NCBI RefSeq assembly: GCF_900115175.1
Contig: NZ_FOYV01000001.1
Location: 1,426,001-1,490,000, forward strand
Direction of reading: 5' to 3'
DNA from: Marinobacter gudaonensis
Lineage (GTDB): Bacteria; Pseudomonadota; Gammaproteobacteria; Pseudomonadales; Oleiphilaceae
DNA: 64,000 bases
Every line of letters begins with the position of its first letter. Within the stretch, counting starts at the first letter, position 1. A program made the translations under genes and the position numbers. The notes under the pieces were generated by a model. The model ran no database searches and was not told the origin of the DNA. It saw only the letters and a list, made by a program, of their open reading frames with translations. This document shows, in pieces, positions 55,901 to 64,000 of this stretch.

Positions 55901-57823
55901 ATGAGCATACTGCAGCACTTCAAAGACCGGTATGAGAGTACCCAGGAGGAAGAATACAGCCTGGAGGAATACCTGGAGATCTGCAAAAAGGACCCAACGG
56001 CCTACGCCACGGCCGCCGAGAGAATGTTAATTGCCATCGGCGAGCCCGAACTCGTCGATACCTCCAAAGATCCGAGGCTTTCACGGATATTTTCCAACAA
56101 GGTGATCAAGCGCTACCCCGAATTCTCGGAGTTCTACGGCATGGAAGACGCCGTGGAAAACATCGTCTCCTTCTTCCGCCACGCCGCCCAGGGCCTGGAG
56201 GAAAAGAAACAGATCCTGTACCTGCTCGGCCCGGTGGGCGGTGGTAAATCCTCCCTGGCCGAGAAGCTCAAATCCCTCATGCAGAAGGTACCCTTCTACG
56301 CCATCAAGGGCTCACCGGTGAACGAATCGCCCCTGGGCCTGTTCGATCCGGCCGAAGACGCGCATATTCTGGAAGAGGAATACGGCATACCGGCCCGCTA
56401 CCTGAAGAACATCATGTCGCCCTGGGCGGTGAAACGCCTGCACGAATTTGGCGGCGACATCAGCCAGTTCCGCGTGGTGAAGAAGTACCCGTCGGTGCTG
56501 GACCAGGTGGGTGTGTCCAAGACCGAACCCGGCGACGATAACAACCAGGACATCTCGGCACTGGTGGGCAAGGTCAACATTCGCATGCTGGAGGACTTCT
56601 CGCAGGACGACCCGGACGCCTACAGCTTCAGTGGCGGCCTGTGCAAGGCCAACCAGGGGCTGATGGAATTCGTGGAAATGTTCAAGGCGCCGATCAAGGT
56701 ACTGCATCCGCTACTGACGGCCACCCAGGAAGGTAACTACAACACCACCGAAGGCATGGGCTCGGTGCCCTTTGATGGCGTGATCCTGGCCCACTCCAAC
56801 GAATCCGAGTGGCAGACCTTCCGCAACAACAAGCACAACGAAGCCTTCCTGGACCGGGTGTACATCGTCAAGGTGCCCTACTGCGTGCGGGTCACCGAGG
56901 AAATCCAGATCTATCGGAAGCTGCTGAGCAACAGCTCCCTCGATGGTGCCCCCTGCGCGCCGGATACCCTCGACATGCTGGCCCAGTTCTCGGTGCTCTC
57001 ACGCATCAAGGAGCCGGAGAACTCCAGCATCTTTTCCAAGATGCGGGTGTACGACGGCCAGAACATCAAGGACACCGATCCCAAGGCCAAGTCGATCCAG
57101 GAGTACCGCGATGCCGCCGGGGTGATGGAGGGTATGGACGGCCTCTCGACCCGTTTTGCGTTCAAGATCCTCTCCAAGGTCTTCAACTTCGACACCACCG
57201 AGGTGGCGGCCAACCCGGTACACCTGCTGTACGTACTGGAGAAACAGATCGAACAGGAGCAGTTCCCGCCGGAAACCCACGAGAAGTACCTGCGGTTCAT
57301 CAAGGAATTCCTGGCACCGCACTACGTGCAGTTTATCGGCAAGGAAATCCAGACCGCCTACCTGGAGAGCTACAGCGAATACGGTCAGAACCTGTTCGAC
57401 CGCTACGTGACCTATGCCGACTTCTGGATACAGGACCAGGAGTACCGGGATCCGGAGACCGGCGAGATCCTCGACCGCTCCTCCATTAACGACGAGTTGG
57501 AGAAAATCGAGAAGCCGGCCGGCATCTCCAACCCGAAGGACTTCCGCAACGAGGTGGTCAACTTCGTGCTGCGTGCCCGGGCGAACAATCAGGGCCGCAA
57601 CCCGTCCTGGCTCAGCTATGAAAAGCTGCGCAGCGTGATCGAGAAGAAGATGTTCTCGAACACCGAGGACCTGTTGCCGGTAATTTCCTTCAACCCGAAA
57701 GCGAGTCAGGAAGATCAGAAGAAGCACAAGCAGTTCGTCGAGCGTATGGTCGATCGAGGCTACACGGAGAAGCAGGTTCGGCTGTTGGCCGAATGGTACC
57801 TGCGCGTTCGCAAGTCTCACTGA
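55901..57823 (+). CDS. prkA: PrkA-type serine protein kinase (YeaG)
   Basis: AAA-fold Ser/Thr kinase of the YeaG/PrkA family, 640 residues, cytoplasmic. An N-terminal AAA domain with Walker A LYLLGPVGGGKSSLAEKL (about 106-123) is followed by the C-terminal PrkA kinase-like domain. In enterobacteria yeaG and yeaH answer nitrogen starvation and stationary phase. It is the first gene of the conserved trio prkA-yeaH-spoVR, 33 bases before yeaH. Confidence 0.95.
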   Translation: MSILQHFKDRYESTQEEEYSLEEYLEICKKDPTAYATAAERMLIAIGEPELVDTSKDPRLSRIFSNKVIKRYPEFSEFYGMEDAVENIVSFFRHAAQGLEEKKQILYLLGPVGGGKSSLAEKLKSLMQKVPFYAIKGSPVNESPLGLFDPAEDAHILEEEYGIPARYLKNIMSPWAVKRLHEFGGDISQFRVVKKYPSVLDQVGVSKTEPGDDNNQDISALVGKVNIRMLEDFSQDDPDAYSFSGGLCKANQGLMEFVEMFKAPIKVLHPLLTATQEGNYNTTEGMGSVPFDGVILAHSNESEWQTFRNNKHNEAFLDRVYIVKVPYCVRVTEEIQIYRKLLSNSSLDGAPCAPDTLDMLAQFSVLSRIKEPENSSIFSKMRVYDGQNIKDTDPKAKSIQEYRDAAGVMEGMDGLSTRFAFKILSKVFNFDTTEVAANPVHLLYVLEKQIEQEQFPPETHEKYLRFIKEFLAPHYVQFIGKEIQTAYLESYSEYGQNLFDRYVTYADFWIQDQEYRDPETGEILDRSSINDELEKIEKPAGISNPKDFRNEVVNFVLRARANNQGRNPSWLSYEKLRSVIEKKMFSNTEDLLPVISFNPKASQEDQKKHKQFVERMVDRGYTEKQVRLLAEWYLRVRKSH

Positions 57824-57856
57824 GTCAGTGACCATTCACTGAGCTGGAGTAACGCC

Positions 57857-59152
57857 ATGGGAATGACCCACATAGTCGACCGGCGACTGAACGGTAAGAA
57901 CAAGAGCGCGGTGAACCGGGAACGGTTCCTGCGCCGCTATCGCCACCACATCAAGAAAGCGGTGGCGGATGCGGTGCAGAAGCGCTCGATCACCGACATT
58001 GAACGGGGCGAGAGTGTCAGCATTCCGTCCCGGGACATAGACGAGCCCATCTTCCACCACGGCCAGGGCGGCAAACGGGAGGTGGTGCACCCCGGCAACC
58101 AGGAGTTTGTGGCCGGCGACACCATCCCCAAGCCCCAGGGCGGCGGCGGTCAGGGTTCCGGCCAGGGCAAGGCCAGCCCCGATGGCGAGGGCATGGACGA
58201 GTTCGCCTTCCAGATCACCCAGGAGGAATTCCTCGACTTCCTGTTTGATGATCTGGAGCTGCCCAATCTGGCCCGCAAGAAACTCAAGGACACCGAAGCC
58301 TTCAAATATGTGCGGGCAGGTTTCACCAGCCAGGGCGTTCCGGCCAAGCTTGATGTGGTGCGATCACTGCGCGGCGCCCACGCCCGTCGCCTGGGCCTCG
58401 GTGGTGCCCGCAAGAAGAAGATCAGGGATCTGGAAAAGCAGCTGGAAGCCCTGAAAGCCGCGCCCGATGATCTGGACCCGGCGTTCAGCCACGACGACCA
58501 GATCAAGGTGCTGGAGGACGAAATCGCGCGCCTGAAGGCCAACGTCCGGCGGATCCCGTTTATTGACGAGATCGATCTGCGCTACCGGCAGCATGTGAAG
58601 CAGCCAAAACCGGCCACCAGTGCGGTGATGTTCTGCCTGATGGACGTGTCCGGGTCCATGACCCAGATGCACAAGGACATCGCCAAGCGCTTCTTCATCC
58701 TGCTGTATCTGTTCCTGAAGAAGAACTACAAGAAGATCGAGGTGGTGTTCATTCGCCACCACACCAGCGCCAAGGAGGTGGACGAAGAAGAGTTCTTCTA
58801 TTCCCGGGAAACCGGCGGCACCATCGTGTCCAGTGCCCTCAAGCTGATGCACAAGATCATCGAGTCCCGCTACTCCCCGGCCGAATGGAACATCTACGCG
58901 GCCCAGGCGTCTGACGGTGACAACTGGAACGACGACTCCCCGGTGTGCGGCAAGATCCTCTCGGAGAACCTGCTGCCGCTGGTGCAGTACTTCGCCTACG
59001 TGGAGATCACGCCCCAGGACCACCAGATGCTCTGGTACGAGTACGAGAAAATTCACGAGCAATACCCCCAGAGTTTTGCCCTGCAGCAGATTGCAGACCC
59101 GGGCGAAATCTATCCGGTATTCCGCCAGCTGTTCGAGAGGAAAGCCGCATGA
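57857..59152 (+). CDS. yeaH: YeaH family (DUF444) VWA-like protein
   Basis: The protein has 431 residues. The N-terminal half is basic and charged ([20 protein letters not shown]). The C-terminal half is a von Willebrand A-like domain with the metal motif [16 protein letters not shown] (about 255-270). A glycine/glutamine-rich linker lies near residue 95. It is encoded between prkA and spoVR, and its stop overlaps the spoVR start (ATGA). The biochemical role is not known. It presumably works with the PrkA kinase. Confidence 0.94.
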   Translation: MGMTHIVDRRLNGKNKSAVNRERFLRRYRHHIKKAVADAVQKRSITDIERGESVSIPSRDIDEPIFHHGQGGKREVVHPGNQEFVAGDTIPKPQGGGGQGSGQGKASPDGEGMDEFAFQITQEEFLDFLFDDLELPNLARKKLKDTEAFKYVRAGFTSQGVPAKLDVVRSLRGAHARRLGLGGARKKKIRDLEKQLEALKAAPDDLDPAFSHDDQIKVLEDEIARLKANVRRIPFIDEIDLRYRQHVKQPKPATSAVMFCLMDVSGSMTQMHKDIAKRFFILLYLFLKKNYKKIEVVFIRHHTSAKEVDEEEFFYSRETGGTIVSSALKLMHKIIESRYSPAEWNIYAAQASDGDNWNDDSPVCGKILSENLLPLVQYFAYVEITPQDHQMLWYEYEKIHEQYPQSFALQQIADPGEIYPVFRQLFERKAA

Positions 59153-60708
59153 CTGGAATCATGGACCGCCCGAATGCGCCGGAAAACGACCAGCCTCGAG
59201 CCAAAGAGCCGATTTCCACCAGCTCGGAGTGGACCTTCGAGCTGATCCGGCAATACGACGAGGAAATCGCCAAGTGCGCTGCCGAGTTCGGGCTGGACAC
59301 CTACCCCAACCAGGTGGAGGTGATCAGCGCCGAGCAGATGATGGACGCCTACAGCTCGGTGGGCATGCCCGTGGGCTACCATCACTGGTCGTTCGGCAAG
59401 CAGTTCCTGAGCACTTCCAAGGGCTACCAGCGCGGCCAGATGGGGCTGGCCTACGAAATCGTGATCAACTCCAACCCCTGCATTGCCTACCTGATGGAGG
59501 AGAACACCCTGCCCATGCAGGCACTGGTGATTGCCCACGCCTCCTATGGCCACAACTCGTTCTTCAAGGGCAACTACCTGTTCCGCACCTGGACCGATGC
59601 CAGCGCCATCATCGATTACCTTGTGTTCGCCCGCCACTACGTGGCCGAGTGCGAGGAGCGTTATGGTGTGGACGCGGTGGAGGAGATCCTGGATTCCTGC
59701 CACGCGCTGATGAACTACGGCGTGGATCGCTACAAACGCCCGGCGCCGATTTCCGCTTCGGAGGAAGCGCGGCGCCAGAAGGAGCGTGAGGAATACCAGC
59801 AGCGACGCATCAACGACCTGTGGCGAACAATTCCGAAACTCGACGAAGATGAGAATTCAGAAAGACGTCGCAAGCGCTATCCGGAAGAGCCTCAGGAGAA
59901 CATTCTCTACTTCATCGAGAAGAATGCACCCTTGCTGGAAACCTGGCAGCGGGAGATCATCCGCATCGTGCGCAAGCTTGGCCAATACTTCTACCCCCAG
60001 CGCCAGACCCAGGTGATGAACGAGGGCTGGGCCACCTTCTGGCACTACACCCTGCTGCACCGCATGTACGACAAGGGCCTGGTGAACGACGGCTTCATGC
60101 TGGAATTCCTGCAGAGTCATTCCGCCGTGGTGTATCAGCCGCCCTTCAACAGCCCCTGGTATTCCGGCATCAACCCCTACACCCTGGGCTTCTCGATCTT
60201 CACGGACCTGCGACGGATCTGCGAGAACCCCACCAAGGAAGACCGCCACTGGTTCCCGGACATCGCCGGCAGCGACTGGGTGGAGACGCTCCACTTCGCG
60301 ATGAAGAACTTCAAGGATGAGAGCTTCATCCAGCAGTTCCTCTCGCCCAAGGTAATGCGCGATCTGAAACTGTTCGCGATCCAGAACGACGACCAGGAAG
60401 ATGTCTACCGGGTGACCGCCATCCACGACGAGCCCGGTTACCGGGAACTGCGGGAGAAACTCGCCCGGCAGTACAACCTCAGCTACCGGGAACCCAACAT
60501 CCAGGTCTGGAACGTGGACGTGCGCGGCGACCGCTCGCTGACATTGCGCCACATTCCCGTGGACCGGGTACCGTTGGGCGACGAAACCGACGAAGTGCTC
60601 AAGCACGTCCACCGGCTCTGGGGCTTCGATGTGCATCTGGAAAGCGTGGACGACGGCGCTGTAGTGGAAGCGCATCACTGCCCGCCCAGGGAGCCTGAGG
60701 AGGACTGA
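59149..60708 (+). CDS. spoVR: SpoVR family protein (YcgB)
   Basis: Cytoplasmic protein of 519 residues. It carries the conserved SpoVR segments [40 protein letters not shown] and [20 protein letters not shown], with many His and Trp. Its Bacillus relative affects spore cortex, but the family is widespread in non-sporing bacteria with prkA and yeaH. The ATG overlaps the yeaH stop. The longer frame upstream is inside yeaH and is not coding. The function is unknown; a joint role in stationary-phase or envelope stress is inferred. Confidence 0.94.
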   Translation: MTGIMDRPNAPENDQPRAKEPISTSSEWTFELIRQYDEEIAKCAAEFGLDTYPNQVEVISAEQMMDAYSSVGMPVGYHHWSFGKQFLSTSKGYQRGQMGLAYEIVINSNPCIAYLMEENTLPMQALVIAHASYGHNSFFKGNYLFRTWTDASAIIDYLVFARHYVAECEERYGVDAVEEILDSCHALMNYGVDRYKRPAPISASEEARRQKEREEYQQRRINDLWRTIPKLDEDENSERRRKRYPEEPQENILYFIEKNAPLLETWQREIIRIVRKLGQYFYPQRQTQVMNEGWATFWHYTLLHRMYDKGLVNDGFMLEFLQSHSAVVYQPPFNSPWYSGINPYTLGFSIFTDLRRICENPTKEDRHWFPDIAGSDWVETLHFAMKNFKDESFIQQFLSPKVMRDLKLFAIQNDDQEDVYRVTAIHDEPGYRELREKLARQYNLSYREPNIQVWNVDVRGDRSLTLRHIPVDRVPLGDETDEVLKHVHRLWGFDVHLESVDDGAVVEAHHCPPREPEED

Positions 60709-60736
60709 CCTGGACCCGGACGATACTCCGTGCCCG

Positions 60737-62632
60737 GTGCTCGCCGGGCCACTGCTTCGCCATGCAGCTCCGGAGTCGGTCTGTTTCTGGCTGGTCACCC
60801 GCCAGAGGCAGGACTTCCGTATTCATGTGACCGCCGGCAACCACATCCTTCTGGACAGAGCTGTCAGCGACTCGGAGATCACCCGGCTCCGGGTTGGCAC
60901 CCATGCCTGGCTGAACCTGCTGGCGATCAGCCCTGAAACACCCCTGCCGTGGGACACCCCACTGCAATACGATCTGGGACTGATCGGGGCCGAAGGAGCC
61001 GCGCCGCTCTGGATTCGGGACTGGGCAACCCATCTTTGCCCCGATGGCCAGGACCGCCCCGGCGTCACCCTGAAATCCCGCCTGGACCGGATTCTTCACG
61101 GCTCCTGCCGCCGCCCTCATCATCCTGCCGCCGACGGCCTGGTGCGGGTTGACGAAGAACTGCAACAGGCACGGCAGCTCGAGGAAGTACCCTCGCTGCT
61201 CCTGATGACCGGCGACCAGATCTACGCCGATGACGTGGCCGGGCCCATGCTGCAAGCTATCCAGTGCGTGATTCACCGGCTGGGCCTTTACCAGGAACAC
61301 CTGGAGGGCGCCTCCCTGAGCCACAGCCGTGAGCTGGGTTCGGTGGCCAACGCCTATTATCATCGGGACGCCTTGCTGCCGAAATCGGAATTCAACGAGG
61401 ATCTGACCGAGCGCTTCTTCGGCGGCGTGCGCAAACCGGTGTTCACCACCGCCAACGCAGGCAACCACCTGATCTCCTTCGCCGAGGTGATGGCCATGTA
61501 CCTGCTGGTGTGGTCGCCGGTGCCCTGGCAACTGGTCACCGACGCCGAGCCCGTGGACCGGCCCGACGAACTGGAGCGCTACCGCAGGGAACAGCGCGCC
61601 ATTGACGATTTCCGAAATACCCTGCCCCGGGCGGCCCGGGCCCTGGCCAATGTGCCGGTGTACATGATCTTCGACGACCACGATGTCACCGACGACTGGA
61701 ACCTCTCGGCGCTGTGGGAAACCACGGCCTACGAGCACCCGTTTTCCCGCCGGATCATCGGAAATGCCCTGCTCGGTTACCTGCTTTGCCAGGGCTGGGG
61801 CAACCGACCTGAGTGTTTTGAAGAACTGATCGGGCAGTGCCAGACGCTGTTTCCGGAGACAAACCACCAGGACGATCTGGACAGCGGCTGCCAGAACGAG
61901 CTGATCGACCGGCTGTTCCACTTCGGTCAATGGCACTACAGCCTGCCAACCTCGCCCAGACTCGTGGTGCTGGACACCCGCACCCACCGCTGGCGCAGCG
62001 AAAGGCGCCGGAGCCATCCATCAGGCCTGATGGACTGGGAATCGCTGACCGACTTTCAGCAGGAGGTGATGGGCGAAGAGGCTGTGGTTGTGGTGTCACC
62101 CGCGCCGATGTTCGGGGTGAAGCTGATCGAGCTGATCCAGCGGGTGTTCACCTTCTTCGGCAAACCGCTGCTGGTGGATGCGGAGAACTGGATGGCCCAC
62201 CGGGGTGCCGCCAGCGTGCTGCTGAACATCTTCCGGCATCCCCGAACGCCCCGGCACTTCGTGATCCTGTCCGGAGATGTGCACTATTCCTTTGCCTATG
62301 ATATTCGCCTGAGACACAAGAGCCGCGGGCCGAGAATCTGGCAGATCACCAGCAGCGGTATCAAGAACGAATTCCCCAATACCCTACTGGAATGGCTCGA
62401 TCGGCTGAACCGCTGGCTGTTTGCGCCCTGGTCGCCTCTGAACTGGTTCACCAAACGCCGCCGGATGTGGATTTCTCCCCGACTGCCAGAAGGCCGGGAC
62501 GCCGGCGAGCGGCTCTGGAACCACGCCGGCATCGGCGACCTGCGGCTGGATGAAACCGGCGCACCCACCGCCATCCACCAACTCAATGCCGAAGGTGACG
62601 GGACGATTTTCCGGCAACGGGAACCGGATTGA
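60737..62632 (+). CDS. PhoD-like metallophosphoesterase
   Basis: The protein has 631 residues from the GTG at 60737. An N-terminal beta domain (about 1-105) precedes a PhoD-type metallophosphatase with its metal motifs in order: HGSCRRPHHP, TGDQIYADDVAGP, IFDDHDVTDDWNL and LSGDVHYSFAY. No signal peptide is present, unlike secreted PhoD, so it is probably cytoplasmic. The start is uncertain. GAGGAGG lies 6 bases before a CTG at 60710 that would add nine residues (LDPDDTPCP), while the GTG lacks a good ribosome site. It follows spoVR closely and is likely co-transcribed. The substrate is unknown. Confidence 0.85.
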   Translation: MLAGPLLRHAAPESVCFWLVTRQRQDFRIHVTAGNHILLDRAVSDSEITRLRVGTHAWLNLLAISPETPLPWDTPLQYDLGLIGAEGAAPLWIRDWATHLCPDGQDRPGVTLKSRLDRILHGSCRRPHHPAADGLVRVDEELQQARQLEEVPSLLLMTGDQIYADDVAGPMLQAIQCVIHRLGLYQEHLEGASLSHSRELGSVANAYYHRDALLPKSEFNEDLTERFFGGVRKPVFTTANAGNHLISFAEVMAMYLLVWSPVPWQLVTDAEPVDRPDELERYRREQRAIDDFRNTLPRAARALANVPVYMIFDDHDVTDDWNLSALWETTAYEHPFSRRIIGNALLGYLLCQGWGNRPECFEELIGQCQTLFPETNHQDDLDSGCQNELIDRLFHFGQWHYSLPTSPRLVVLDTRTHRWRSERRRSHPSGLMDWESLTDFQQEVMGEEAVVVVSPAPMFGVKLIELIQRVFTFFGKPLLVDAENWMAHRGAASVLLNIFRHPRTPRHFVILSGDVHYSFAYDIRLRHKSRGPRIWQITSSGIKNEFPNTLLEWLDRLNRWLFAPWSPLNWFTKRRRMWISPRLPEGRDAGERLWNHAGIGDLRLDETGAPTAIHQLNAEGDGTIFRQREPD

Positions 62633-62650
62633 TCGGGGTTCACCCAGGCA

Positions 62651-64000
62651 TCAGAACACCCATTCCAACCCCGCATAGACGGTTCTGCCCGGCCCGGGCT
62701 CAAAGTAGCCCCGCTCTGCCACCGGCCGGTTGGCGTTGGCGTTAATGCGCACGTTGCTGAAATAGTCCTCATCCAGCAGGTTGCGGATGCCGGCGTACAG
62801 GTTGAGGGTCTGATCGGCCACTCGCAGGGAGTCGCCGGCGCGGACGCCAACCAGCCAGTAATCCGGAACCCGGGTCTGGTTGCTGTTCTCGGCGTAGAAT
62901 TCGCCCACGTACTGCCACTCAAGGGCAGCAAACCGGCCACCGACGTCCCGCCACTCCAGCTCATTGACCCACAGGGTTCCGGGCAGGCCCGGGATCTCGT
63001 TGCCGTTGGCATTGTTGCCCTGCTCGTCGGTGAACTCCTTCAGTTCGTAGTCCGCCAGGGTCAGGGCACTGGTGATCCGCCAGGCGTATGAGATATCCCA
63101 GCCCAGCCCCAGCTCCAGGCCATCGCGACGGGTTTCGCCGGCGTTTTCGTAGAAGGTCTGGTCACCCACGTTGTAAGGCAGGATCTCGTCTTCAACCCGA
63201 ATCGAGAACAGCGCCAGCTCGTAGCTCACGCCCTCTCCCAGCAGCCCCCGCATCCCAATCTCACGATTGAGCGCCTGCTGGGGCTCCACCGCCGGATTGA
63301 AACCACCACCGGCGGGGTTGGCGAACTCGGTGAACGTGGGCGATTCGAACGCCGTACCCACCGTTGCGTACACCTGCTGCCTGGCGGCCCACTGGTAGCT
63401 GATGCCGGCCACGCCGCTCCACTCCCGGAAAGTACGGCTACCGGAATCGTCTCCATCCACCCGTCGTTCATCATCAATGGCCAGTCTGAGGTGGTCAAAG
63501 CGTGCGCCCAGGGACAGATTCAGGGCGTCGGTGAGCGCCAGGTCGCCCTGCCCGAACACCGCCGTATTGGTAGCACTCTGGTTTTCCGCCTGGGTTTGCC
63601 CGGTGATGTCACCGTCGATCGAAACCGAGTAACGGCGACGGTCATCTGACTGGTGGTGTAGGTCCAGCCCGGTGACCCAGGTCAGTGGCAGGCCGCCGGG
63701 GAAGGAGTTTTGCTGGTATTGCGAACTGACGCCATAGAAATGGCGGTCGTAAGCAACCCGGCTGGCGCCCGGGAAGGGCAGTTGCTGGGCAAAATCCCGA
63801 TGGGTGTAAAAGGTATCCACCGTCACTCGGCCGGGCAAGGCGACGGCGTCTTCAAAGCGCACACCGAGGGTCTGCTGGTTAACAGTCTGGCTGCTGTCCA
63901 GGCCTTTGGCCAGAGCGGTCGCCTGGGTCGGATCGGCCTCCGCCTGGGCCAGGGTGAGGCCGCCCGGGTCTTCGGATTTTGGATTGTGCAACAGATTGAC
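62651..64000 (-). CDS. TonB-dependent receptor (partial)
   Basis: The C-terminal 449 residues of an outer-membrane TonB-dependent transporter. The N-terminal plug lies beyond the right edge. The visible part is a beta-barrel with alternating strands, segments such as NREIGMRGLLGEGVSYELAL and EINFTDEQ-like periplasmic turns, a late LNLYAGIRNLLDEDYFSNVR and a terminal GLEWVF ending in phenylalanine. These features suit the siderophore/iron receptor group (FecA/IutA-like). The substrate cannot be stated. It converges on the PhoD-like gene with 18 bases between stops. Confidence 0.92.
   Translation of the reverse strand, partial: VNLLHNPKSEDPGGLTLAQAEADPTQATALAKGLDSSQTVNQQTLGVRFEDAVALPGRVTVDTFYTHRDFAQQLPFPGASRVAYDRHFYGVSSQYQQNSFPGGLPLTWVTGLDLHHQSDDRRRYSVSIDGDITGQTQAENQSATNTAVFGQGDLALTDALNLSLGARFDHLRLAIDDERRVDGDDSGSRTFREWSGVAGISYQWAARQQVYATVGTAFESPTFTEFANPAGGGFNPAVEPQQALNREIGMRGLLGEGVSYELALFSIRVEDEILPYNVGDQTFYENAGETRRDGLELGLGWDISYAWRITSALTLADYELKEFTDEQGNNANGNEIPGLPGTLWVNELEWRDVGGRFAALEWQYVGEFYAENSNQTRVPDYWLVGVRAGDSLRVADQTLNLYAGIRNLLDEDYFSNVRINANANRPVAERGYFEPGPGRTVYAGLEWVF

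Overview
The window reads as chromosomal DNA of a marine, hydrocarbon-using gammaproteobacterium, most likely Marinobacter or a close relative. This is inferred from gene content and gene order, not from a database search. It is GC-rich and densely packed. It holds an alkB alkane hydroxylase with its own GntR regulator, a urea transporter plus ATP-dependent urea amidolyase locus, the Pseudomonas-like order fba-pgk-epd-tkt // arsR(sahR)-metK, a CsrB/Rsm-type regulatory RNA, and a yeaGH-spoVR operon. I see no prophage, insertion sequence, CRISPR array, rRNA or tRNA.

Layout. 1-11.6 kb: urea uptake and use. urtA-B-C-D run leftward out of the window. Divergently, allophanate hydrolase and urea carboxylase run rightward, followed by a GntR/FCD regulator whose likely operators lie in the divergent promoter. 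11.6-12.3 kb: a GGA-rich CsrB-like sRNA with a UvrY/GacA-type box, then a small ComEA-like protein. 12.5-16.9 kb: lutABC lactate oxidation, an EamA transporter and glyoxalase I. 17.2-19.3 kb: alkB and gntR, divergent. 19.6-25.1 kb: a surface protein with a DUF6160-like N-terminus, a lipid-flippase-like membrane protein overlapping an unusual phosphoesterase-like/glycosyltransferase fusion, and a DUF523/DUF1722 protein. 25.1-34 kb: a DUF481 outer-membrane protein, trhO, a membrane-anchored DsbA-like protein, a nitronate monooxygenase, a chemoreceptor, a 58-residue DUF6435-like protein, cbpM-cbpA and an MFS transporter. 34-44.4 kb: central carbon enzymes (fba, pgk, epd, tkt) on the minus strand and the SAM cycle (sahR, metK, ahcY, metF) on the plus strand. 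44.7-55.6 kb: a polar amino-acid ABC transporter, bioA, rsmE, DUF445, HDOD and YihY proteins, a 2-hydroxyacid dehydrogenase and tpm. 55.9-62.6 kb: prkA-yeaH-spoVR and a PhoD-like phosphoesterase. The right edge cuts a TonB-dependent receptor.

The strongest unexplained signal is non-coding. Five copies of a dispersed hairpin element share a conserved core of 52-53 nt. Each copy has its own, otherwise unrelated, perfectly or near-perfectly paired arms of 20-27 bp. Two other hairpin repeat families also occur between genes. Regulatory palindromes can be paired with regulators encoded in the window: a GntR motif for urea genes, another GntR motif for alkB, and two matching 20-bp palindromes for SahR.
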